This document shows positions 25,327 to 33,913 of a DNA stretch of 64,000 bases, piece by piece. Every line of letters starts with the position of its first letter. The first letter of the stretch is position 1. A program made the position numbers and the translations under genes. Source of the DNA: Variovorax sp. MHTC-1 (lineage in GTDB: Bacteria > Pseudomonadota > Gammaproteobacteria > Burkholderiales > Burkholderiaceae_C); NCBI RefSeq assembly GCF_003984645.1, contig NZ_RWKI01000020.1, positions 24,774-88,773 of the forward strand, in the 5' to 3' direction. Under the pieces are notes generated by a model. It had not been told where the DNA came from, searched no databases, and saw only the letters and a program-made list of their open reading frames with translations.

Positions 25327-26310
25327 GTGAAGATTCTCGTGACGGGCAGTTCCGGCCATCTCGGCGAGGCCTTGATGCGCCGCCTGCAGCACACGGCGCA
25401 TGAGGCCGCCGGCATCGACGTGCTGGCATCGCCCTTCACCCGCCACGTCGGCTCGATCAGCGATCGCGCCCTCGTGGCCCGCTGCATGCGGGGCGTCGAT
25501 GCCGTGCTCCACACCGCGACGCTGCACAAGCCCCACGTCGCCACGCACAGCCGCCAGGACTTCGTCGACACCAACATCACGGGCACGCTGAACCTGCTGG
25601 AAGAGGCGGCGGCGGCAGGCATCGGCGCCTTCGTCTTCACCAGCACCACCAGCGCCTTCGGCCGTGCGCTGGCGCCGTCGCCGGGCGCGCCGGCGGCCTG
25701 GATCACCGAAGACGTGATGCCGGTGCCGAAGAACATCTACGGCGCCACCAAGGTCGCGGCCGAGGACCTGTGCGAACTGTTCCAGCGCCAGCACGGGCTG
25801 CCCTGCATCGTGCTGCGGACCTCGCGCTTCTTTCCCGAGGAGGACGACCAGCGGCATGTTCGCGAACGCTACGAGGATGCCAACGCGAAGGTCAACGAGT
25901 TTCTGCATCGCCGGGTCGACCTGGAGGACGTGGTCGAGGCGCATCTGCTCGCCATCGAGCGCGCGGCCGGGATCGGCTTCGGCCGCTACATCATCAGCGC
26001 GAGCTCGCCCTTCACGCGCGACGACCTGCAACTGCTGCGCACCGACCTGCCAGCGGTGGTGGCACGCCACGTGCCGCAGTTCGAAGCCGAGTACGCGCGG
26101 CGCGGATGGCGCATGTTCCCCGAGATCGACCGCGTCTACGTCAACGAGCGCGCACGCGCCGAGCTGGGCTGGCAGCCGCGGCATGACTTCCGCGCAGTCA
26201 TCGAACGCCTGCGCACGGGCGGCGACCATCGCAGCGCGCTGGCGCAGGCGATCGGCTCCAAGGGCTACCACGCGACCGTGTTCGCCGACGGACCTTATCC
26301 GGTGGACTAG
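25327..26310 (+). CDS. NAD(P)-dependent epimerase/dehydratase
   Basis: A 327-residue extended SDR. The Rossmann motif KILVTGSSGHLGEAL begins the protein; FTSTTSAFG supplies the catalytic Ser/Thr and YGATK (YxxxK) the Tyr-Lys pair. Family members act on nucleotide sugars or reduce carbonyl groups; the ~320-residue length and TSTTSAFG are common to putative UDP-glucose-4-epimerase-like enzymes of unknown substrate. Its TAG stop lies inside one arm of a perfect inverted repeat shared with the convergent protease gene. Confidence 0.85.
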   Translation: MKILVTGSSGHLGEALMRRLQHTAHEAAGIDVLASPFTRHVGSISDRALVARCMRGVDAVLHTATLHKPHVATHSRQDFVDTNITGTLNLLEEAAAAGIGAFVFTSTTSAFGRALAPSPGAPAAWITEDVMPVPKNIYGATKVAAEDLCELFQRQHGLPCIVLRTSRFFPEEDDQRHVRERYEDANAKVNEFLHRRVDLEDVVEAHLLAIERAAGIGFGRYIISASSPFTRDDLQLLRTDLPAVVARHVPQFEAEYARRGWRMFPEIDRVYVNERARAELGWQPRHDFRAVIERLRTGGDHRSALAQAIGSKGYHATVFADGPYPVD

Positions 26311-26356
26311 GCATCATGGTCGCTCGCTAGCCAAGCGAGCGACCATGATGCCTAGT
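26306..26356. terminator. Perfect 23-bp inverted repeat spanning two convergent stop codons
   Basis: Arms 26306-26328 and 26334-26356 are exactly complementary with a 5-base loop (AGCCA). The left arm holds the epimerase TAG stop and the right arm the protease stop on the other strand, so the fold is symmetric about both gene ends. There is no U-run, so if it terminates transcription it is not a standard intrinsic terminator; it could also protect mRNA 3-prime ends. Confidence 0.6.
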
Positions 26357-27185
26357 TGCGCTTCGCCGCGCGGTAGAGCCCTTCGACCTTGGGCACGTTG
26401 GCTTCCAGCTTCGCGATGCGGTCGGGCCCGCTCGGGTGCGTCGACAGAAAGCTCAGCCCGCCCTGGTTCTTCGAGGCCTGCGCCATCTTCTTCCACAGCG
26501 AGACCGAAGCCTTCGGGTCGTAGCCGCCGCGCGCGGCGAGTTCGAGCCCGACCAGGTCGGCATCGGTCTCGTCGCTGCGGCTGAACTTGAGCGTGAGCAG
26601 CTGCGTGCCGGCCCGCGCCGCAAGATCGCCGGCTTGCCCGAGGCCCAGCAGCTGGGCCGTGATCGACAGCGCGGCGCCGGTGCCCGCGCTCTTGGCCAGG
26701 CGGGCCCGCGCATGCTCGCGCAGCGCATGCGCCATCTCGTGGCCCATGACCATCGCGACCTCGTCGTCGGTCAGCTTGAGCTGGTCGAGGATGCCGGTGA
26801 AGAAGGCGATCTTGCCGCCCGGCATGCAGAAGGCGTTGATCTGCTTGCTGCCGATCAGATTGAGCTCCCACTTCCAGCGCGCGGCACGCTCGTTCCATTG
26901 CGCAGCGAACGGGATGATGCGTGCCGAGATGGCGTGCAGCCGCTGCAGCTGCGGATGGCCCTCCGGGGCCAGCGCGCCCTTGGCCTTGGCCTGCGCCATC
27001 AGCTGGCCGTACTGCTGCACGCCCGCTTGCTCGACGTTCTCGGCCGGCACCAGATTGCGCGCCACCGAGGACTTGCCGACCTCGACCTGCGCGAGCGCCG
27101 GCGTCACCGCGGCCGCGCCCGCGGCCAGCAGAAATGCGCGGCGGGCCTGCCAGGTTCCGGAGCGAGAAAAGCAGCGCAAACACAT
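26352..27185 (-). CDS. M48 family zinc metalloprotease
   Basis: A 277-residue periplasmic peptidase (peptidase M48, BepA/YcaL-like). The zinc motif H149-E-M-A-H153 is intact, with a downstream Glu in DETDADLVGLEL as third ligand, and C-terminal STHPSGPDRIAKLE typical of the family. The N-terminus has RRAFLLAAGAAA ending ALAQ, a signal peptide that may use the Tat route. ATG 27185 is preferred over 27209 because it gives the compact signal. Such proteases clear misfolded outer-membrane proteins. Divergent from ampG with 36 bases between starts. Confidence 0.9.
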   Translation of the reverse strand: MCLRCFSRSGTWQARRAFLLAAGAAAVTPALAQVEVGKSSVARNLVPAENVEQAGVQQYGQLMAQAKAKGALAPEGHPQLQRLHAISARIIPFAAQWNERAARWKWELNLIGSKQINAFCMPGGKIAFFTGILDQLKLTDDEVAMVMGHEMAHALREHARARLAKSAGTGAALSITAQLLGLGQAGDLAARAGTQLLTLKFSRSDETDADLVGLELAARGGYDPKASVSLWKKMAQASKNQGGLSFLSTHPSGPDRIAKLEANVPKVEGLYRAAKRN

Positions 27186-27221
27186 GCGGGAATAATAAGA
27201 GAGCCCCAAAGACCCTCATTC

Positions 27222-28553
27222 ATGTCCGCACCCCCGGCTGACGAAGCCTCCCCTGCCCTGCCTTGGCGCGACGCGCTCAAGGTTTATCTCGAACCGGCCA
27301 CGCTGCGCATGCTCGCGCTGGGCTTCTCCGCAGGCCTGCCCTTGCTGCTGGTGCTCGGCACGCTGAGCTTCCGGCTGCGCGAGGCGGGCATCGACCGCAC
27401 CACCATCGGCTACCTGAGCTGGGTCGGCCTGGCCTACGGCTTCAAGTGGGTCTGGGCGCCGCTGGTGGACCGGCTGCCGATCCCGCCGCTGACCACGCTG
27501 CTCGGGCGCCGCCGCGGCTGGCTGCTGCTGGCGCAGGCAATGGTGATCGCCGGCATCGTCGGCATGGCCTTCAACGACCCGCGCGCCGGGCTCGCGCCGC
27601 TGATCTGGTGCGCACTGCTGGTGGCTTTCGGCTCGGCCACGCAGGACATCGCGCTCGACGCCTTCCGCATCGAATCGGCCGCCACGCGCAAGCAGGCCGC
27701 GCTGGCGGCCGCCTACCAGACCGGCTACCGGCTCGCGATGATCTGGGCCGGCGCCGGCGTGCTGTGGATCGCGGCCTGGGCCGAGATCGCCGGCAGCGCG
27801 GGCTACCAGAATGCGGCCTGGAAAGCTGCCTACCTCGCGATGGCGGCCTCGATGGCGGTCGGCGTGATCACGGTGCTGCTGTCGCCCGAGCCGGTGCGCG
27901 TGGCGCTGCCGAAGGCGAAGAACGCGGCCGCGTGGCTGCAAAGCGTGCTGATCGAGCCCTTCGCCGACTTCATCCGCCGCTACAAGTGGCAGGCCGCGCT
28001 GATCCTCGCGCTGATCGCGGTCTACCGCATCAGCGACGTGGTGATGGGCATCATGGCCAACCCCTTCTATGTCGACATGGGCTTCACCAAGGACGAGGTC
28101 GCGACGGTCAGCAAGATCTACGGCGTGGTGATGACGCTGGTGGGCGCCTTCGTCGGCGGCGTGCTGTCGATGCGCTTCGGCGTGATGCGCGTGCTGATGC
28201 TGGGCGCAGTGCTGAGCGCCGCGAGCAACCTGCTGTTCGCCTGGCTCGGAACGCGCGGGCACGATCTCACCGGCCTGGTGCTGGTGGTCTCGGCCGACAA
28301 CCTGGCCAGCGGCATCGCTTCGGCCGCCTTCATCGCCTACCTGTCGAGCCTGACCAACATCAGCTACTCGGCCACGCAGTACGCACTGTTCAGTTCGCTG
28401 ATGCTGCTGCTGCCCAAGTTCATTGCCGGCTACTCGGGGGTCTTCGTCGATCACTACGGCTACGTCGCCTTCTTCGTCGGCACTGCGGCACTGGGCGCGC
28501 CGGTGCTGTTGCTGGTGGCGCTGGCCTCCCGAGCCTTCAAAACGGCGCCATAA
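27222..28553 (+). CDS. ampG: AmpG-type muropeptide MFS transporter
   Basis: A 443-residue membrane protein with ~12 hydrophobic segments. AmpG features: LGFSAGLPLLLVLGTLSFRLREAG at the N-terminus, WVGLAYGFKWVWAPLVDR, and GSATQDIALDAFRIE. Imports anhydromuropeptides for cell-wall recycling and thereby can influence AmpC beta-lactamase induction. ATG 27222 fits the family start. Followed after 24 bases by the RHH antitoxin gene, which may be cotranscribed. Confidence 0.9.
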   Translation: MSAPPADEASPALPWRDALKVYLEPATLRMLALGFSAGLPLLLVLGTLSFRLREAGIDRTTIGYLSWVGLAYGFKWVWAPLVDRLPIPPLTTLLGRRRGWLLLAQAMVIAGIVGMAFNDPRAGLAPLIWCALLVAFGSATQDIALDAFRIESAATRKQAALAAAYQTGYRLAMIWAGAGVLWIAAWAEIAGSAGYQNAAWKAAYLAMAASMAVGVITVLLSPEPVRVALPKAKNAAAWLQSVLIEPFADFIRRYKWQAALILALIAVYRISDVVMGIMANPFYVDMGFTKDEVATVSKIYGVVMTLVGAFVGGVLSMRFGVMRVLMLGAVLSAASNLLFAWLGTRGHDLTGLVLVVSADNLASGIASAAFIAYLSSLTNISYSATQYALFSSLMLLLPKFIAGYSGVFVDHYGYVAFFVGTAALGAPVLLLVALASRAFKTAP

Positions 28554-28577
28554 TGGCTCCGCACTGGAGGCATTCGC

Positions 28578-28850
28578 GTGGCCAATCTGTCAATCAAGGG
28601 CGTTCCTGACGATATCGCCGAGCGCCTGCGGCAACGCGCCGCACGCAACCACCGCTCGCTGCAAGGCGAGCTGATGGCCATCATCGAGCAGGCCGCCGGC
28701 GAGCCGAAGCCTGAGGCCGCCCACACCTTTCAGCGCGCGAGCAAGTCCATCGAACAGATCGCGGCCGAGCACCGCGCCCGTTTTCCGCAGCCCATCGCCA
28801 ACGGCCCCGACGCGGTCGACATCATTCGCACCGAACGGGACGTCCGGTGA
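28578..28850 (+). CDS. FitA-like ribbon-helix-helix antitoxin
   Basis: A 90-residue protein starting at GTG 28578: MANLSIKGVPDDIAERLRQRAARNHRSLQGELMAIIEQ fits the FitA/Arc-type RHH DNA-binding domain, with a C-terminal toxin-binding tail. Overlaps the PIN gene by 4 bases, the standard antitoxin-first order. Expected to bind its own promoter with the toxin; the promoter is in the short space after ampG. Confidence 0.85.
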   Translation: MANLSIKGVPDDIAERLRQRAARNHRSLQGELMAIIEQAAGEPKPEAAHTFQRASKSIEQIAAEHRARFPQPIANGPDAVDIIRTERDVR

Positions 28851-29290
28851 GCGCGCCGGCACCCGCTCCCCGCGCCACCGAACCGCCGGTGCCCTACCTG
28901 ATCCGGCCACCGATGGTGGTCGACTGCAGCGCGCTCAGCGCCGTGCTGTTCGACGAGCCGATGCGCGATGCCTCGCTGGCACGCCTGGTCGGCCACAGCC
29001 TGCACGCGCCGAACCTGCTCGATCACGAGATCGCGAGCGTCGCGCTCAAGAAACTGCGACAGGACTGGCCCGCGGATTCCGTCGCGCTGGCGCTGGCCGA
29101 CTACCGCGCCTACGACATCCAGCTGCACCCGGTCGATATCCCGGCGCAGTTCGCGCTGGCGCGGCGCTACCAGATCTCGGCCTACGATGCTGCCTACCTG
29201 TGGCTCGCGGCCGAGCTCCGCGCGCCGCTCGCCACCTTCGATCCCAAGCTCGCCGCCGCTGCCCAGGCGCACCTCAACGGCGCCCCTTGA
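28847..29290 (+). CDS. PIN domain toxin, VapC/FitB type
   Basis: A 147-residue PIN nuclease. The four acidic positions appear in order: Asp in VVDCSALSAVLF, Glu in LLDHEIASVALKKL, Asp in SAYDAAYLWLA, and Asp in LATFDPKLAAA. These coordinate Mg for RNA cleavage. The first ~20 residues are Pro/Ala-rich and outside the domain; an internal start closer to VVDCS is possible. Paired with the RHH antitoxin it forms a VapBC-family toxin-antitoxin module. Confidence 0.85.
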   Translation: MSAPAPAPRATEPPVPYLIRPPMVVDCSALSAVLFDEPMRDASLARLVGHSLHAPNLLDHEIASVALKKLRQDWPADSVALALADYRAYDIQLHPVDIPAQFALARRYQISAYDAAYLWLAAELRAPLATFDPKLAAAAQAHLNGAP

Positions 29291-29371
29291 GCCAGGGGAT
29301 TGACCGACATCGCGATCCGGCATCCAACTGGTAGTCTTGTGCCACTCTCATCCCACCCCTTCTCCTGCACC

Positions 29372-30565
29372 GTGCCCTCCCGCATTCCTCCTCTCCAGAT
29401 CAGCGCCTACACCGCAACCTCCGCCGTCGGCATCGGCAAGGAAGCCCTCGTTGCCGCAATCGAACAATCGAAGAGCGGCCTGCGCGCCAACGATTTCGGC
29501 GCCGCACCGCTCCCCACCTGGATCGGCCGCGTCGACGGCCTCGAAGAACTCCAGTTGCCCGACGACCTGGCCGGCTGGGATTGCCGCAATAACCGACTGG
29601 CCTGGCTCGGCCTGCAGGCCGACGGCTTCGTCGAAGCGGTGGCTGCGGCGCGCGAGCGCTACGGCGCGGCGCGCATCGCGCTGGTGCTCGGCACCTCCAC
29701 CTCGAGCATCGGCGAGACCGAACTGGCCTACACGCAGCTCGATGCCGGCGGCGGCTTCCCGGCCGATCAACGGCGGCCGCTGGTCCACACGCCCCATTCG
29801 CTCGCGATGTTCGTGCAGCAGGCACTCGGCCTCGAAGGCCCGGCCGAGACTCTCTCGACCGCCTGTTCGTCGAGCGCCAAGGTCTTCGCTTCGGCCGAGC
29901 GGCTGATCCGCCTGGGCCTGGTCGACGCCGCCGTGGTCGGCGGCGTGGATACGCTGTGCGGCAGCGTGCTGTTCGGCTTCAACTCGCTCGAACTGGTTTC
30001 GCCGCAGCCCTGCCGGCCCTTCGATGCGGCCCGCAACGGCATCAGCCTGGGCGAGGCCGCGGGCTTCGCGCTGCTCGAGCGCGGCGCCGGCAGGCTCGAA
30101 CTGCTGGGCTACGGCGAGGCGAGCGACGCCCACCACATGTCCACGCCCCATCCCGAGGGTCTGGGCGCCGAGCGCGCGCTCGACGAGGCGCTGGCGCGCG
30201 CCGGCCTCGCGCCCGAGGCCATCGACTACATCAACATGCACGGCACGGCCAGCATGAAGAACGACGAGGTCGAGGGCGCGCTGGTCGCCCGGCGCTTCCC
30301 GGCGGCCACGCATGCGAGCTCGACCAAGGGCTTCACCGGCCACACGCTGGGCGCGGCCGGCATCGTCGAGGCCGTGATCAGCCTGCTGGCCATCGAACGC
30401 GGGCTGAAGCCGGGCACCGTCAACACCACGGCGCTCGACGCCGACTGCGGCCCGCAGATCAGGCTGCAGCCGGCGCACGGCGAGGTGCGTTACGCGCTCT
30501 CCAATTCCTTCGGCTTCGGCGGCAACAACTGTTCGCTGGTGTTCGGCAAGGGAGCGGGCGCTTGA
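29372..30565 (+). CDS. Beta-ketoacyl synthase (aryl-polyene/type II PKS-like)
   Basis: A 397-residue ketosynthase with an intact Cys-His-His triad: C165 in STACSSSAK, H290 in NMHGTAS, H324 in GFTGHTLGAAG. It resembles ketosynthases of aryl-polyene or flexirubin-type clusters more than FabF. GTG 29372 was chosen (PSRIPPLQISAY next); an upstream ATG at 29300 would add 24 atypical residues. A chain-length-factor-like gene follows after 58 bases, then a flavin halogenase, so the three form a small biosynthetic operon. ACP, ketoreductase and dehydratase partners are not in the window. Confidence 0.88.
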   Translation: MPSRIPPLQISAYTATSAVGIGKEALVAAIEQSKSGLRANDFGAAPLPTWIGRVDGLEELQLPDDLAGWDCRNNRLAWLGLQADGFVEAVAAARERYGAARIALVLGTSTSSIGETELAYTQLDAGGGFPADQRRPLVHTPHSLAMFVQQALGLEGPAETLSTACSSSAKVFASAERLIRLGLVDAAVVGGVDTLCGSVLFGFNSLELVSPQPCRPFDAARNGISLGEAAGFALLERGAGRLELLGYGEASDAHHMSTPHPEGLGAERALDEALARAGLAPEAIDYINMHGTASMKNDEVEGALVARRFPAATHASSTKGFTGHTLGAAGIVEAVISLLAIERGLKPGTVNTTALDADCGPQIRLQPAHGEVRYALSNSFGFGGNNCSLVFGKGAGA

Positions 30566-30623
30566 GCCCCGCCCGGCCGCCCGAAGGGGCTCGCACCGCA
30601 GCGCGCAGCACGGAGGTACTTCA

Positions 30624-31436
30624 ATGAGCAATAGGACACCGACCCTCTACATCGAAGGCCCGGCGTTCTGGGCGCCGACGCTGCCGGGCTGGGAGACGGC
30701 GCGCGCCGTGTTCCGCGGCGAGGTGCAGCCGGCCGATCCGCCGGCCAAGCGGCCTGCGCCGCAGTTGCTGGCGCCGGCCGAGCGGCGGCGCGCACCCGAC
30801 ACGGTGGCGCTCGCGCTCGAGGTCGCGGCAGCCGCGATCGCCGCTTCGGGGCGCAACGCCGCGCAGCTGCCCTGCGTGTTCGCCTCGGCGCACGGCGACC
30901 TCGGCATCAACGACTACATGTCCAGCACGCTCGCCGGCGACCCCAAGCTGCTGTCGCCGATCAAGTTCCACAACTCGGTGCACAACGCGGCGGTGGGCTA
31001 CTGGACCATCGGCACCGGCTGCATGGCGGCGAGCAATTCGGTGTCGGCCTACGAGAACAGCTTCGCGACCGGCCTGCTCGAGGCCGCGACACAGTGTGCG
31101 GCCGACCAGGAGGCGGTGCTCCTGGCCGGCTTCGACGTGCCCGCCGTGGGCGCGCTCGCCTCGGTGGTCACCAGCCGCGACCTGCTGGCCGTGGCGCTGG
31201 TGATCGCACCGGCACGCACCGAACGCACGGTGGCCTCCTTCGAATGGTCGCTCGCGAGCGGCACGCAAAGGGCCGCACCGCGCCCGTCTTCCGATGCGGC
31301 GCGCGCGTTGAAGGCCAATGCGATGGCCGATGCGCTGCCCCTGTTCGAAAGCCTGGCGCGCGGCAAACCCGAGGCGCTCGCCCTGCCGCTGTCGGGCACG
31401 CTGTCGCTGCAACTGCGGCTCGAACCGCAAGGCTGA
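30624..31436 (+). CDS. Beta-ketoacyl synthase chain-length-factor-like protein
   Basis: A 270-residue partial ketosynthase fold (Ketoacyl-synt_2 type). It keeps the N-terminal thiolase half (IKFHNSVHNAAVGYWTIGTGCMAASNSVSAYENSFATGLLEA) but has no HGT or GH histidine motifs, so it should not condense acyl chains itself. In aryl-polyene systems such proteins pair with the active ketosynthase and limit chain length. Cotranscribed with the upstream KS and the downstream halogenase (10-base gap). Confidence 0.85.
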   Translation: MSNRTPTLYIEGPAFWAPTLPGWETARAVFRGEVQPADPPAKRPAPQLLAPAERRRAPDTVALALEVAAAAIAASGRNAAQLPCVFASAHGDLGINDYMSSTLAGDPKLLSPIKFHNSVHNAAVGYWTIGTGCMAASNSVSAYENSFATGLLEAATQCAADQEAVLLAGFDVPAVGALASVVTSRDLLAVALVIAPARTERTVASFEWSLASGTQRAAPRPSSDAARALKANAMADALPLFESLARGKPEALALPLSGTLSLQLRLEPQG

Positions 31437-31446
31437 GGAAGCCGCC

Positions 31447-33078
31447 ATGAACCCGAACCTCCGCCGGCACGATGTCGTGATCATGGGCGGGGGACTCGCG
31501 GGGCTCACGCTCGCCCTGCAGCTCAAGCAGCGTTTCGGCGACATCGACATCGTGGTGCTGGAGCGCCGCGCGCATCCCGTGCCGCATGCGGCGCACAAGG
31601 TGGGCGAATCTTCGGTTGAGATCGGCGCCCACTACTTCGACACGGTTCTGGGGCTCAAACCGCACATGCATGGCGCCCAGCTGCGCAAGTTCGGCTTCCG
31701 CTTCTTCTTCAGCGAGGGCCGGCGCGACATCGACCAGGTGACCGAGATCGGCGCCAGCCGCTATCTCTCGGTCCCCAGCTACCAGATCGACCGGGGCATC
31801 TTCGAGAACTACCTGGCCGAGGAGGCGACGCGCCGCGGGGTGCGCTTCGTCGACAACGCCCTGGTGCGCCGCATCGACCTGGCCGAGGACCCGCGCGAGC
31901 CGCACCGCCTCGCCTGGACGCAGGACGGCGAGACGCACCTCGTGCATGCGCGCTGGCTCATCGACGCCTGCGGACGTGCCGGATTGCTCAAGCGCAAGCT
32001 CGGGCTGGCCGAGCCCAATGCGCACGAATGCAATGCCGTCTGGTTCCGCATCGGCGAGCGCATCACCATCGACGACTGGTCCGACAACGCCGAGTGGCGC
32101 GCCCGCTGCGAGCCGCAGGCGCGCTGGCTCTCGACCAACCACCTGGTCGGCGCCGGCTACTGGGTCTGGCTGATCCCGCTGGCCTCGGGCTCGCATTCGG
32201 TCGGCATCGTGGCCGACCCGCGGCTGCATCCGATCGAGACCATCGACAGCTTTGACAAGGCGATGCAGTGGTTCCAAACCTGGCAGCCGCGCCTTTTCGA
32301 CGAGCTCGACGGCAAGCGCCACCTGCTGCAGGATTTCGCCTTCTTCCGCGACTTCTCCTACGGCTGCAAGCAGGTGTTCTCGGGCCGGCGCTGGGCGCTG
32401 ACCGGCGAGGCAGGACTCTTCCTCGACCCTTTCTATTCCCCGGGCAGCGACTTCATCGCGATGAGCAACACCTACATCGCCGACCTGATCGCGCACGACC
32501 GCGCCGGGCATTCGGTGGATGCGCGCGCCCAGCTCTACGACCAGATCTACCACTCCTTCTACGAGAGCACGCTCGCGCTCTACACCGACCAGTATTCGCT
32601 CTTCGGCGACCCCGAGGTGCTGCCGGTGAAGGTAATCTGGGACTACACCTACTACTGGGGCGTGCTCTCGCAGATCTTCTTCCAGCAGCGGCTGACCGAC
32701 CTCGCCCTGCTCGGCAGCCTGCGCGACGAGCTCCAGCATGGGCAGCGGCTCAACTTCGCGGTGCAGGACTTCCTGCGCGCCTGGTCGGCCCTGAGCGAGA
32801 AGCGCAATCCGGCCGTGATGCTGGACCAGGCCGCGCTGCCCTGGTTCGCCGAACTCAACCGCAGCCTCAACGACCGGCTCGACGACGATGCCTTCCGCAT
32901 CCGCATGCGGGCCTCGGTCGAGCAGCTGCGCGCGCTGGCCGGCGAGATCCTGGTGCGCGCCACCGGGGAGCATCCGGGCCTCGACGGCGATGCCCTGCGT
33001 GCCGTGCTGGCCGAGAAAATATCGATTGCCGCCTCGCCCGGCTGCACGCAAGCGCCCATGCTCTTCGCGCCGGGCTGA
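31447..33078 (+). CDS. Flavin-dependent halogenase family protein
   Basis: A 543-residue FAD protein. GGGLAGLTLAL binds FAD; HKVGESSVEIG corresponds to the GES motif; K81 in RKFGFRF lines up with the catalytic Lys of PrnA-type halogenases, and W239-V-W-L-I-P244 is the WxWxIP motif regarded as diagnostic of flavin halogenases. This supports halogenation rather than plain hydroxylation, possibly of a carrier-bound polyene or phenolic head group as in xanthomonadin-type pigments. It closes the KS-CLF-halogenase operon. A dedicated flavin reductase is not seen nearby. Confidence 0.82.
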   Translation: MNPNLRRHDVVIMGGGLAGLTLALQLKQRFGDIDIVVLERRAHPVPHAAHKVGESSVEIGAHYFDTVLGLKPHMHGAQLRKFGFRFFFSEGRRDIDQVTEIGASRYLSVPSYQIDRGIFENYLAEEATRRGVRFVDNALVRRIDLAEDPREPHRLAWTQDGETHLVHARWLIDACGRAGLLKRKLGLAEPNAHECNAVWFRIGERITIDDWSDNAEWRARCEPQARWLSTNHLVGAGYWVWLIPLASGSHSVGIVADPRLHPIETIDSFDKAMQWFQTWQPRLFDELDGKRHLLQDFAFFRDFSYGCKQVFSGRRWALTGEAGLFLDPFYSPGSDFIAMSNTYIADLIAHDRAGHSVDARAQLYDQIYHSFYESTLALYTDQYSLFGDPEVLPVKVIWDYTYYWGVLSQIFFQQRLTDLALLGSLRDELQHGQRLNFAVQDFLRAWSALSEKRNPAVMLDQAALPWFAELNRSLNDRLDDDAFRIRMRASVEQLRALAGEILVRATGEHPGLDGDALRAVLAEKISIAASPGCTQAPMLFAPG

Positions 33079-33159
33079 CCGATACCAGTCGCTTCGAGGT
33101 TTACGCCAACTTTACGGAGCGTTCAAGCCTGCTTGGCGCCAGAAGGACAACCTACAGCC

Positions 33160-33873
33160 ATGAGCACCCCCCAACTCCTGATGATCGAAGACGACGCCCG
33201 CCTGGCGCAAATGGTGGGCGAGTACCTCACCCAGTCGGGCTTCGGCTTCAGCCACGCCGCCGACGGCGCCAGCGGGCTCGAGCTGCTGCAGCAGCGCTCG
33301 CCCGACCTCGTGATCCTCGACCTGATGCTGCCGGACACCGACGGCCTCGAAGTCTGCCGCCGGATCCGGGCCCTGCCCAACGGGCTGGCCAAGGTATCGG
33401 TGCTGATGCTGACCGCCAAGGGCGACCCGATGGATCGCATCATCGGCCTGGAGATCGGCGCCGACGACTACCTGCCCAAGCCCTTCGAGCCGCGCGAACT
33501 GCTGGCGCGCATCCGCGCCGTGCTGCGCCGCCGCAGCGAAACCACGAGCGAGGCGGCGGCCGCCACCGTGATGCGCTTCGGCACGCTGGAGATCGACCGC
33601 AATGCGCGCACGGTCACGGTCGGCGGCGCGCCGGCGGATCTCACTTCCTACCAGTTCGACCTGCTGGTCGCGATGGCCGAGCGCGCCGGCCGCGTGCTCA
33701 CGCGCGACCAGATCATGGAAGCCGTGCGCGGCCGCGAGCTCGAGGCCTTCGACCGCTCGATCGACGTGCACATGGGCCGCATCCGTGCCGCGATCGAAGT
33801 CGACGCCAAGAACCCGAAGCGCATCCTGACCGTGCGCGGCGTGGGCTACGTTTTCGCGAAGCAGCAGGACTAG
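33160..33873 (+). CDS. Response regulator, OmpR/PhoB family
   Basis: A 237-residue regulator: receiver domain with acidic pair EDD near the start, phospho-acceptor D54 in LVILDLMLPDTDG, and Lys in YLPKPFEP; C-terminal winged HTH with TSYQFDLLVAMAERAGRVLTRDQIMEAVRG and the family end ILTVRGVGYVFA. ATG 33160 has AGAAGGA 13 bases upstream. Forms a two-component pair with the sensor kinase after 40 bases. Resembles OmpR/RstA-type; the stimulus is unknown. Confidence 0.93.
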   Translation: MSTPQLLMIEDDARLAQMVGEYLTQSGFGFSHAADGASGLELLQQRSPDLVILDLMLPDTDGLEVCRRIRALPNGLAKVSVLMLTAKGDPMDRIIGLEIGADDYLPKPFEPRELLARIRAVLRRRSETTSEAAAATVMRFGTLEIDRNARTVTVGGAPADLTSYQFDLLVAMAERAGRVLTRDQIMEAVRGRELEAFDRSIDVHMGRIRAAIEVDAKNPKRILTVRGVGYVFAKQQD

Positions 33874-33913
33874 GGGCCTGACAACACATGAATCACCCCC
33901 GCGTGAGGCCCCA

